The notes beneath the pieces are model-generated. The model saw only the letters and a program-made list of their open reading frames with translations. It searched no databases and was not told the origin of the DNA. A program made the translations under genes and the position numbers. 64,000 nt of DNA, from positions 186,001 through 250,000 of the forward strand of contig NZ_UCNW01000009.1 in NCBI RefSeq assembly GCF_900474185.1. The letters are read 5' to 3'. Origin of the DNA: Synechococcus sp. UW69 (lineage in GTDB: Bacteria; Cyanobacteriota; Cyanobacteriia; PCC-6307; Cyanobiaceae). Positions within the stretch are counted from its first letter, which is position 1, and each line of letters begins with the position of its first letter. Below are positions 39,656 to 47,341 of this stretch, piece by piece.

Positions 39656-39805
39656 TCACCACACACGACCGTTCCGCCACTCAACCCACCAAATCAGTAG
39701 CAACACGAACACAGACAGCACCAAGGCAAGCTGACTGGCCACCAGCAGAAACTGAAAGCCGGAGAGTCCAACAAGGCTGGCCATCAAAAAAAGACTTTGG
39801 ATCAT
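39656..39805 (-). CDS. very small one-helix membrane protein downstream of symporter
   Basis: A 49-codon ORF. MIQSLFLMASLVGLSGFQFL is followed by ASQLALVLSVFVLLLIWWVE and a basic tail (WRNGRVW). It has one or two membrane-spanning stretches and a positive end after them. Its ATG overlaps the symporter stop (ATGA at 39805-39802), which supports translation. It may be an accessory subunit of the symporter, as seen with other two-component SSS carriers. Confidence 0.6.
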   Translation of the reverse strand: MIQSLFLMASLVGLSGFQFLLVASQLALVLSVFVLLLIWWVEWRNGRVW

Positions 39806-41232
39806 CCCTCCTCCTGCAACAAAATGAAGTCAAACCGTTCCGGCCACGTGCGACTGCCGACCAGCATCACGATTGCTGACACACCCGCCGAAAACACAGC
39901 GGCGCAGTAGGGCGCAATCAGCACATAGGCGAGCAGGCCAACAACACTGCCGGCGAGCATGGCCGCAATGGCAGCCCTGCGGTTGGCCGTGCGCCAGTAC
40001 AGGCCGCAGGCCACTGGCCAGACCGTGGAGGCCACCAGGGCACCGGTGAAGAACAGCACCGACGCCAAAGAATCAAGCCGCGGCCATGACAGCGCCAACG
40101 TGACGACCGCCAACCCCACCACCATCAGCCGCGCAGCCTGCTTGAGCTGCACGTCACTGGCCTGGGGCCGCAATAACCGGAAGTACACATCCTCCGCCAG
40201 AAGATCGGCAGTGGATGCCAGCAGCGAATCCAGGGTGGAGGTGAGCGACGCAAACACCACCACAAACACCAGAGCAGCGCCGCCGGCGCCGAGCAGATCA
40301 GCTGCCATCACTGGGAACACCATGTTCACCTGCTCGAGAGGCAACTCACGCGCCAATGCCACCAGCCCGATGGAGCCCGTCACCATCGGCACGCTCATCC
40401 AGGCGACCCCCCCCAACACAAAGGAGGTCATCACCACCGAGCGACGGCTCGCGAAAACCCGAGACCACCAGATGTTGTTGTGAAACACCTCGCCCATCGA
40501 GAAGAGGGCGGAATTCCACGCGATCAACAAACCAGCAGGCAACAGCAGATCAAGCCGATCGGGATGCCGGGCAAGCAACGATGCATGCACCTCGGGCATC
40601 GGGAATTGCCGGAAAGCGAGCACCGCCACCACCGCCAACAACACCATGATCAAGAGCGACTGGATGAAATCGGTGCCGATCACGGCCCGCATCCCCCCGA
40701 ACAGGGTGTAAATCGTGGCGACACCAATGACCACCACCATCCCCACGTGGTAATCGAAGCCTGAAAGGGCCTGCAGCAGCAGTCCGGCACCCATCGCCTG
40801 GGTCATCAGAAAACCCAGGGTGTAAATAGCGGTGATCACCATGAACACCCACCACGCCAGGCGCCCGTAACGCAACCGAATGAAATCGCCGCTGGTGCGC
40901 CCGTTGGGCATCAACTGCTTGATCCGCGAAGCCAGGGGGGCAAACAGGATCAGTCCAAGCCCTGCCAGGGCATAGCTGAACATGCCCCAAAGCCCGGTCT
41001 TGTAGCCGAATTCAGGGGCAAGCAACGTGGTGTTGCCGGTGACCCAGGAAGCCATCAACGTGGCCGTGCTCAGGGCCAGCCCAATGTTGCGCCCCGCCAG
41101 CATGTAGTCATCGGCATTGCCTTGACCACGCCGACCCCAGGCAATCCCGAGGGCAACCCAGAGAACGGAGAACAACACCACCAGCGCCCAGGCAATCCCG
41201 GGCTGGAGGAAGGGAACCGAGTCAGCGGACAT
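39802..41232 (-). CDS. sodium:solute symporter family protein
   Basis: A 476-residue SSS transporter with about 13 helices. DDYMLAGRNIGLALSTATLM and GDFIRLRYGRLAWWVFMV match the family N-terminal region. FGGMRAVIGTDFIQ and the Na+-site stretch FVVVFASLTSTLDSLLASTA follow. The ASWVTGNTTLLAPEFGYKTG portion loosely resembles the urea/polyamine DUR3 branch, so a nitrogenous substrate is plausible. Proline and other organic solutes are not excluded. It is flanked by two tiny membrane ORFs that overlap its ends. Confidence 0.85.
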   Translation of the reverse strand: MSADSVPFLQPGIAWALVVLFSVLWVALGIAWGRRGQGNADDYMLAGRNIGLALSTATLMASWVTGNTTLLAPEFGYKTGLWGMFSYALAGLGLILFAPLASRIKQLMPNGRTSGDFIRLRYGRLAWWVFMVITAIYTLGFLMTQAMGAGLLLQALSGFDYHVGMVVVIGVATIYTLFGGMRAVIGTDFIQSLLIMVLLAVVAVLAFRQFPMPEVHASLLARHPDRLDLLLPAGLLIAWNSALFSMGEVFHNNIWWSRVFASRRSVVMTSFVLGGVAWMSVPMVTGSIGLVALARELPLEQVNMVFPVMAADLLGAGGAALVFVVVFASLTSTLDSLLASTADLLAEDVYFRLLRPQASDVQLKQAARLMVVGLAVVTLALSWPRLDSLASVLFFTGALVASTVWPVACGLYWRTANRRAAIAAMLAGSVVGLLAYVLIAPYCAAVFSAGVSAIVMLVGSRTWPERFDFILLQEEG

Positions 41233-41347
41233 CCGTCGACCCCCTGCGGTTCCAATAAAGATGTCCGCGCAGAATCATCACCACAGTCGCCGCAGTAACA
41301 ACGGCACCGAGGGCAAAGATCAGTCGCGCCCAGAGCAATTCATCCAA
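41222..41347 (-). CDS. very small one-helix membrane protein upstream of symporter
   Basis: A 41-codon ORF. From TTG 41347 it reads as one hydrophobic helix (ARLIFALGAVVTAATVVMIL) and a basic tail (WNRRGSTDVR). AAAGGG lies about seven bases before the TTG. Its stop lies inside the first codons of the symporter gene (11-base overlap), so the two are coupled. In-frame codons further upstream are less protein-like. Confidence 0.5.
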   Translation of the reverse strand: MDELLWARLIFALGAVVTAATVVMILRGHLYWNRRGSTDVR

Positions 41348-41523
41348 AGCGAAGACCCTTTGAACTCCAGAAACAGATAAGCAAAAGAGTCTTCCCCGCC
41401 TGGCCCTTCGCCCTCGATTCAGGTGCCTTCGGATACGCAAACATCAAGCGATCAGCGCCCTGTCACCTGAAATTGCGGAATGTGTAGCAACTACAACCCG
41501 AGGGGGTTGGGGCGACGCCTTGG

Positions 41524-43023
41524 ATGAAATGTGCCCAGACCATCGGAATGTTCACCGACTACAAACCCACGGTCGGCTTCGACGAATATTTCTGCAGTGA
41601 CACGGCGAGGCCTCGCGACGATCTGGCCACCCTGCTTGCATCGCTGGGGCAGATGGGATTGCCCGAGCTCAACCGCAGTCATGCCTCCGCCAGCCAGCTG
41701 CTGCGTCGCCTCGGTGCCACGTTCCGCCTGAACGATTCCGGCCTCAAGGGCAGTGAACGGATTCTTCCTTTCGATCCCTTGCCCCGACTGATCGGCCGCA
41801 GCGACTGGATCAACCTGGAGCGGGGACTGCTGCAACGCCTGGAAGCCATCGACTGCTTCCTCGCCGACATCTACGGCCACCAGCAGATCCTCAACGACGG
41901 TGTGATCCCGCGGGAAGACGTGGAAAGTTCCTCCGGCTGGCGACCTCAGATGCAGGGCATCAGCCTGCCCCTCAACCGCTGGTGCCACATCTCCGGACTC
42001 GACCTGATCCGCGACGGCAATGGCACCTGGCGTGTCCTGGAAGACAACCTGCGCTGCCCGTCAGGGGTGGCCTACTTCCTCGAGAATCGTCGGGTGATGA
42101 AACGGTTGTTCCCTGGCCTGTTCGAGGGCCGTGCCGTTCAACCGATCGACGCCTATCCCTCCCATCTGCTGCGCACCCTTCAGGACCTGGCGCCCTGGAG
42201 TGAAAGCCCTCGCGTGGCAATCCTGACGCCCGGGGTGTTCAACAGCGCCTATTTCGAGCACAGCTATCTGGCCCAGCAGATGGGCATTGCACTGGTTGAG
42301 GGACGGGACCTGGTCTGCGAAGACGGCCGGGTGTGGATGCGCAGCACCAACGGGCTCAAGCCCGTGGATGTGATCTACCGCCGTATCGACGACGATTTTC
42401 TCGATCCCACCGTGTTCCGGCAGGACTCGATGCTGGGGGTGCCGGGCCTGATCAACGTGCTTAGGCAAGGACGGGTCGCCATCGCCAATGCCCCCGGCAC
42501 CGGCGTCGCCGACGACAAGCTGATCTACGCCCATGTGCCGGCAATGATCCGCTACTACCTCGATGAGGAGCCGATCATCGAGAACGTTCCCACCTATCTC
42601 TGTGCCCGGCCCGACGATCAGCGCTATGTGCTCGACCACCTCGAGCAACTGGTGGTGAAATCGGTGGCGGAAGCCGGGGGCTACGGAATGCTGATCGGCC
42701 CCCAGGCCAGCCGATCGGAACTGGCTGACTTCGACACCAAGATCCGTGCGAATCCCCGCAACTTCATCGCGCAGCCCACACTGCAGCTCTCCACCGTGCC
42801 ATCCCTCAGTGATGGTGAGCTGTATCCCTGCCACGTGGATCTGCGCCCCTATGTGCTGCGCGGCTCAAACAGCTGGGTGAGCCCAGGGGGGCTGACGCGG
42901 GTGGCCCTCAAGCGGGGCTCACTGGTGGTGAATTCATCCCAAGGGGGCGGCTGTAAGGACACCTGGATCGTCGACGACCAGCGGATGTCGGCACCGCAAC
43001 CAAAGGAGGCTGTGCCGTGTTGA
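41524..43023 (+). CDS. circularly permuted ATP-grasp protein (type 2, DUF404/DUF407-like)
   Basis: A protein of about 499 residues. Diagnostic segments are FRLNDSGLKGSERILPFDPL, LADIYGHQQIL, GWRPQMQGISLPLNRWCHIS, WRVLEDNLRCPSGVAYFLEN and SVAEAGGYGMLIGP. These permuted ATP-grasp proteins are predicted to ligate a carboxylate to an amine, and no substrate is known. ATG 41524 is used. ATG 41548 (MFTDYKP) is an alternative. It overlaps the alpha-E gene by seven bases in a conserved trio. Confidence 0.88.
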   Translation: MKCAQTIGMFTDYKPTVGFDEYFCSDTARPRDDLATLLASLGQMGLPELNRSHASASQLLRRLGATFRLNDSGLKGSERILPFDPLPRLIGRSDWINLERGLLQRLEAIDCFLADIYGHQQILNDGVIPREDVESSSGWRPQMQGISLPLNRWCHISGLDLIRDGNGTWRVLEDNLRCPSGVAYFLENRRVMKRLFPGLFEGRAVQPIDAYPSHLLRTLQDLAPWSESPRVAILTPGVFNSAYFEHSYLAQQMGIALVEGRDLVCEDGRVWMRSTNGLKPVDVIYRRIDDDFLDPTVFRQDSMLGVPGLINVLRQGRVAIANAPGTGVADDKLIYAHVPAMIRYYLDEEPIIENVPTYLCARPDDQRYVLDHLEQLVVKSVAEAGGYGMLIGPQASRSELADFDTKIRANPRNFIAQPTLQLSTVPSLSDGELYPCHVDLRPYVLRGSNSWVSPGGLTRVALKRGSLVVNSSQGGGCKDTWIVDDQRMSAPQPKEAVPC

Positions 43024-44012
43024 GTCGCGTTGCCGATTCGCTCTACTGGATCAACCGCTATCTGGAACGCGCCGAAAACGTCTCACGTTTTCTGGAAGTG
43101 AGTGAAGCGATGGCGCTGGACTGCCCTCCGGGGAGCGCAGAACCATGGTTGCCGTTGGTGGAGGTGACAGGGGATCGGAACCGCTTCGACGCGGCCTATC
43201 CCGATGCCACTCCCAAACAAGTGGTGCGCTTCCTACTGCTGGACCGCAGCAATCCCAACAGCATCGTGAGCTGCATTGCGATGGCTCGGGAAAATGCAAG
43301 GCAGATCAGGGATGTGATCACCACGGAAATGTGGGAGCAGATCAATGATCTGCATTGGAGCCTGCAAGACGACGAAGACATCTGGCGGGAACCCGTGCAG
43401 GAGCAACTGCAGATCATCCGCCGCGGCTGCCAGCTTGTGTACGGGATCACCGACACCACACTGAGCCGCGATCTGAGCTGGCTGTTCAGCCAGCTGGGAC
43501 GTCTGATCGAACGCGCTGACAAAACCTCCCGCATCCTCGACGTCAAATACTTCCTGCTGCTGCCGTCCACCGAGGAGGTCGGCGGGGTGCTGGATGAACT
43601 GCAGTGGATCACCCTGCTGCGCACAGCGGGCGCGTATCAGATGTACCGCCAAAGCGTCCAACAAGCGATCAGCCCCGCATCGGTGGCCCGCTTTTTGCTG
43701 CTGGATCCATTTTTTCCTCGGTCGGTGCGCTACTGCCTCCAGGGCATCAGCGACACCTTGCAACAGATCCAGCAGCACCCGAGCCAAGACACGCCGGATG
43801 ATCTCGACTGCTTACGCGGCCAGCTCCTGGCCCGCTGGAGCTACGTGCGGATCGACAACCTGATCGAATCCGGTCTGCATCAAGCGATTGACCGGCTTCA
43901 GCAGGACCTCAACCAACTCCACAACCTGATCCAGACCCGCTACTTCACCAGCGCTGACCTCCGTTCCACCCCCACCGATCCCGCATGCGCGCTCTCATCG
44001 TTCACCGCCTGA
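43017..44012 (+). CDS. alpha-E domain protein (DUF403)
   Basis: A 331-residue all-helical protein. It starts LSRVADSLYWINRYLERAEN, the alpha-E hallmark, and has HWSLQDDEDIW and ERADKTSRILDVKYFLLLPS. These proteins always travel with the permuted ATP-grasp protein and usually a transglutaminase, and their biochemical role is not known. The start is GTG 43017. It overlaps genes on both sides, 7 and 28 bases. Confidence 0.88.
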   Translation: MLSRVADSLYWINRYLERAENVSRFLEVSEAMALDCPPGSAEPWLPLVEVTGDRNRFDAAYPDATPKQVVRFLLLDRSNPNSIVSCIAMARENARQIRDVITTEMWEQINDLHWSLQDDEDIWREPVQEQLQIIRRGCQLVYGITDTTLSRDLSWLFSQLGRLIERADKTSRILDVKYFLLLPSTEEVGGVLDELQWITLLRTAGAYQMYRQSVQQAISPASVARFLLLDPFFPRSVRYCLQGISDTLQQIQQHPSQDTPDDLDCLRGQLLARWSYVRIDNLIESGLHQAIDRLQQDLNQLHNLIQTRYFTSADLRSTPTDPACALSSFTA

Positions 44013-44884
44013 CGTATCGGTATGACGCCCCGGTGCATTTGGGGGAGCATCGCCTCTGTCTGAGACCCCGGGGACAAGGGTTCCAGACCCTTCTGGAGCA
44101 TCAACTCAGCGTGCTGCCGGAACCGGAGCAACGTCGGGAACTGGTGGCCGCCAGCGGCGACGAAATCCAACGGCTCCGCTTTCTCGGCAGCACCGATGAA
44201 CTGATCTTTGAAGCCCGCAGCCTGGTGGAGACCCGGCCAGCACCACCGCTGCAGAGCTGCTTCAACGGACTCGAACCACCCTTGCCTTACCCGCAAGGAC
44301 AACTCAACAGCGATCTGCAGGGAGCCTTAGAAGGCTGGTTGCCGAATGGCCAGCATGAACCCGCAGCCATCGACCTCACCCAGGAAGCCCTAATGGGCAG
44401 CAACCAGCAGACCCTGGCCTTTCTGAGGCAACTGATTGACCTGATTCAAGAGCGCGTGAAATACACCCAACGCCATGTGGGGCCGGCCTGGCCAGCGGGC
44501 CGAACCCTGCGCGAGCGGATCGGCTCTTGCCGAGATCTGGCCATGCTGATGGTGGCCTGCAGCCGAGTGGTAGGGCTTCCCGCCCGATTCGTGAGCGGCT
44601 ATCAACTGCAGCAACCTCCCCCGAAGGAATACGACCTGCATGCCTGGGCGGAGGTCTACCTGCCCGGGGCGGGCTGGCGCGGCTTTGATCCCAGTGCCGG
44701 CATGGAAATCAACGAGCGCTATGTGGTGCTGGCCACCTCCTCCAAGCCGGAACTCACCGCGGCCGTGAGCGGCAGCTTCAGCGGTCCTCCCGGAACAGCC
44801 AGTGAACTGAACTGGCAGATTCAGATCACTGAGGAAGCCTCCGGAACGGAAACCTGCTCACGCAACCTCGTTCAGGCCGCCTGA
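43985..44884 (+). CDS. transglutaminase-like family protein
   Basis: A 299-residue protein with an N-terminal beta domain (VHRLTYRYDAPVHLGEHRL) and a transglutaminase-like cysteine protease core. The triad appears as Cys182 (RIGSCRDLAML), His219 (YDLHAWAEVYLPG) and Asp235 (GFDPSAG), all present. It probably cuts or transfers an isopeptide or peptide bond made by the ATP-grasp partner. It overlaps alpha-E by 28 bases and converges with the cupin gene by 13. Confidence 0.88.
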   Translation: MRALIVHRLTYRYDAPVHLGEHRLCLRPRGQGFQTLLEHQLSVLPEPEQRRELVAASGDEIQRLRFLGSTDELIFEARSLVETRPAPPLQSCFNGLEPPLPYPQGQLNSDLQGALEGWLPNGQHEPAAIDLTQEALMGSNQQTLAFLRQLIDLIQERVKYTQRHVGPAWPAGRTLRERIGSCRDLAMLMVACSRVVGLPARFVSGYQLQQPPPKEYDLHAWAEVYLPGAGWRGFDPSAGMEINERYVVLATSSKPELTAAVSGSFSGPPGTASELNWQIQITEEASGTETCSRNLVQAA

Positions 44885-45420
44885 AGCAGAGGTTCCACCC
44901 CATGCAACTGGGGCTTCCGAGCAGAGCTAAGGGTTGCAGCCATCAAGGCCGGGATCTCGGCGCTGTTGTAGACGCGAAATTCCCGCACAAGAGAGACGCC
45001 CTCCTCACGGACCGCCTGGTTCAGAACGACAGAGCCATCGGGATCGGAAATCGAGCGGTGGAAGGTGCCGGGGGGAATGCGAAGGATGTCACCACCACTC
45101 TCCAGCCGAACGATGTGAAACGGCTGCTCCCAGGCCAGATTCACCAAAAAGAAGGTTCTCCCGCCACTAGCCGCCAGCAAATTGTCTTCCTGGTGGGGAT
45201 GCAAATAAAACTGCCAGGCTCCGCTCTCAGGGTCGTTGGGTGGCGACACCGCCGGACCGCTGTGAATCACCAAGTCACGCGCGTTCGAGGTGTCCACAGT
45301 CACGTCGAAAAAACGAACCGATGGGGTGTCGCGAAAGCGCTCGTAGGCCAGCAGTTCGAACATCTCGATGGATCCTTGAAGATCCTTCAGCTGACCTGTT
45401 GTACCGGGAGCCTCACTCAA
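44872..45420 (-). CDS. RmlC-like cupin protein
   Basis: A 182-residue small beta-barrel protein. WQFYLHPHQEDNLLAASGGR and ILRIPPGTFHRSISDP are the two cupin-type motifs and carry several histidines that could bind a metal. I cannot assign a substrate. Sugar epimerases and small-molecule dioxygenases share this fold. ATG 45420 is used, but a start at the internal Met of SIEMFELLAYERF is possible. It converges with and overlaps the transglutaminase gene. Confidence 0.65.
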   Translation of the reverse strand: MSEAPGTTGQLKDLQGSIEMFELLAYERFRDTPSVRFFDVTVDTSNARDLVIHSGPAVSPPNDPESGAWQFYLHPHQEDNLLAASGGRTFFLVNLAWEQPFHIVRLESGGDILRIPPGTFHRSISDPDGSVVLNQAVREEGVSLVREFRVYNSAEIPALMAATLSSARKPQLHGVEPLLQAA

Positions 45421-45442
45421 AAACGGTGACGATCACAACGGT

Positions 45443-46486
45443 TCAGCCCCCCAGATACGCCATCTCCGCATGCGTTGACGCACCGGCCTCTGGATCACGC
45501 TCCTCGCTGTAGCGGTCCTGGCGCCGCTGCCAGAGATCGCGCATGGCCTGCTCGAGGCAAGGCTCCGACGAGAGCACAGGCTTGAGATCCATGCCATGAG
45601 CGGAGAACAAACAGGTGAACGCCTGCCCATCGGCGGTGACACGCAACCGGTTGCAATCTCCACAGAACGGCTCACTGATGGAGGCGATCACACCGATGGA
45701 TCCGGCGCCATCGCGATAGTTCCAACGCTGTGCCGTGCCACCCCTGGGGCGCCCCAGGGGTTCGAGCGGCCAACGGGCGTGAATGCGCTCCACCATCTGC
45801 GCCGCCGGCAGCACCTGGTCCAGCCTCCACTGGTTGCGGTTGCCCACATCCATGAACTCAATCAAGCGCAGCTCCACCCCCTGCTGCCGCGCCAAACCGG
45901 CCAAGGGAAGAAGTTGATCATCATTCATCCCCCGTTGGATGACGGCGTTGAGCTTGAGTTCACCGGCCGAGGGGTCAAAACCAGCGGCACGAGCCGCCGA
46001 AATGCCGTCCTGCACCTTGCGCACCAACCGTTCACCGGCGACAGCGCCACCCTGGAGACCAGCCATGCGCGCTGCTGCCTCCCCTTCTGCTGCATCCAAG
46101 CTGATGGTGATGCGATTCAACCCTGCTGCGCGCAGCGACCGAGCCATCGGTTCCGAAAGCAAAACCCCATTGCTGGTCAGCGCCACCACTTCAAGACCTG
46201 CTAAGGGATCTGATCGACGCCTCCGGGCCTGCGCCACCGCCTCAAGCAAGGGCAACAACCGACGGCTCAACAACGGCTCTCCACCCGTGAGCCGTAGCGT
46301 TTGGGTTCCAAGGCGCGAGGCAACACGAATAACGCGCATTTGCTGCTCAAGCGTGAGCAAGCCAGGGGGATCATCCACATCCGGACGGCAGTACGGACAG
46401 GCGAGATTGCAGCGGGCCGTCAGCGACAGCCGCAGTACTCCGAGGGGCCGGTTGAAACGATCTGCGAGCGGCAGCGAGGTGCTCAT
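45443..46486 (-). CDS. moaA: GTP 3',8-cyclase (molybdenum cofactor step 1)
   Basis: A 347-residue radical SAM enzyme. The N-terminal cluster is SLTARCNLACPYC (CX3CX2C). The second cluster is in EPFCGDCNRLRVTADGQAF followed by TC (CX2CX13C). The protein ends in the required Gly-Gly (YLGG). It makes (8S)-3',8-cyclo-7,8-dihydro-GTP, the MoaC substrate. ATG 46486 overlaps the mobA stop (ATGA). It supplies molybdopterin for NarB nearby. Confidence 0.95.
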   Translation of the reverse strand: MSTSLPLADRFNRPLGVLRLSLTARCNLACPYCRPDVDDPPGLLTLEQQMRVIRVASRLGTQTLRLTGGEPLLSRRLLPLLEAVAQARRRRSDPLAGLEVVALTSNGVLLSEPMARSLRAAGLNRITISLDAAEGEAAARMAGLQGGAVAGERLVRKVQDGISAARAAGFDPSAGELKLNAVIQRGMNDDQLLPLAGLARQQGVELRLIEFMDVGNRNQWRLDQVLPAAQMVERIHARWPLEPLGRPRGGTAQRWNYRDGAGSIGVIASISEPFCGDCNRLRVTADGQAFTCLFSAHGMDLKPVLSSEPCLEQAMRDLWQRRQDRYSEERDPEAGASTHAEMAYLGG

Positions 46487-47067
46487 CCTTCCAACGCTGA
46501 CAGATCTGCTGAGCAATTGGCATTCAGCAGAGCCTCTGCAGGCAACTGCACCGACTGATGAGGAACACGCATCAACCAGTCCATCCAGCGCAACTCTCCA
46601 CGTTGCAATTGCTGATCGAGACAGGAGCGAAAGGGGGAGCCTGAAGGAATCACCGCCAACAACGGCTGCAGCCGCAGACCGTCATGGGCCACCGCTGCTT
46701 GCTCAGGAGCACAGTTCCAGGCCGCGATGAGCTGAAGAAATACAGCCGTCCGCAAGCGCGGCATGTCCACCGGAAGCACCAGCAACGCCTCCCCGGGCGG
46801 AAGCGGCAGCACCCTGGCAAGCGCCTGCAGGGGGCCATTCCAAGGAGGGGGCTCCAACAGCACGGAACATCCGGGTCGGAGCCCCAGCACCTCTGCATGC
46901 TGGCGATGGCGACTCAACACCTGCACCGGATACCCCAAGGGCAGCAGCTGGTCGACCAACGCCGTTAGCCAAACACCACCGGATGGATGGGGCAACAGCG
47001 CTTTGTCACGCCCCATGCGACGGCTGCTACCGCCACTGAGCAAACAAACCCGCAAGCCTTGGTTCAC
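46483..47067 (-). CDS. mobA: molybdenum cofactor guanylyltransferase
   Basis: About 194 residues. The nucleotidyltransferase loop is LLSGGSSRRMGRDKALL, and the metal-binding Asp is in LLVLPVDMPRL. It attaches GMP to molybdopterin to form the MGD cofactor of nitrate reductase. GTG 47067 (after AGAGA) gives the natural N terminus, and upstream in-frame codons look non-coding. It is leftward, cotranscribed with moaA. Confidence 0.88.
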   Translation of the reverse strand: MNQGLRVCLLSGGSSRRMGRDKALLPHPSGGVWLTALVDQLLPLGYPVQVLSRHRQHAEVLGLRPGCSVLLEPPPWNGPLQALARVLPLPPGEALLVLPVDMPRLRTAVFLQLIAAWNCAPEQAAVAHDGLRLQPLLAVIPSGSPFRSCLDQQLQRGELRWMDWLMRVPHQSVQLPAEALLNANCSADLSALEG

Positions 47068-47209
47068 ATCTCTGATCAACAATCTGCACCAGCGAAGTCC
47101 AACAACCCAACAAAGTTGCAACCGCTACCAAATCATCCAGGCACAAGAACACCTGATCCAATCAATCAGCTCCATTGATGTTTGCGGGGGAACACAAAAA
47201 CAGAAATTG

Positions 47210-47252
47210 GTAACCAATCTGACCAAAGAGTGGCCCGACAAATTGATTAACT
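47210..47252 (+). promoter_or_regulatory. possible NtcA site and -10 box upstream of nrtP
   Basis: GTA-N8-GAC (47210-47223), one base from GTA-N8-TAC, is followed 23 bases later by TTAACT (47247-47252). The spacing is right for NtcA activation, but both boxes are imperfect. The 274 bases between mobA and nrtP contain no gene I can support. A GTT-N8-TAC at 47115-47128 fits the NtcA core better but lacks a -10 box. Confidence 0.35.
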
Positions 47253-47341
47253 GCGCGAGTTAAACGGATCTTCTTTTCGACCGTTTTGCCATCCCCGGGC
47301 ACCCTTCGTTTTGACGCCCGAGGTTTCACTTCTTCTTCTCA

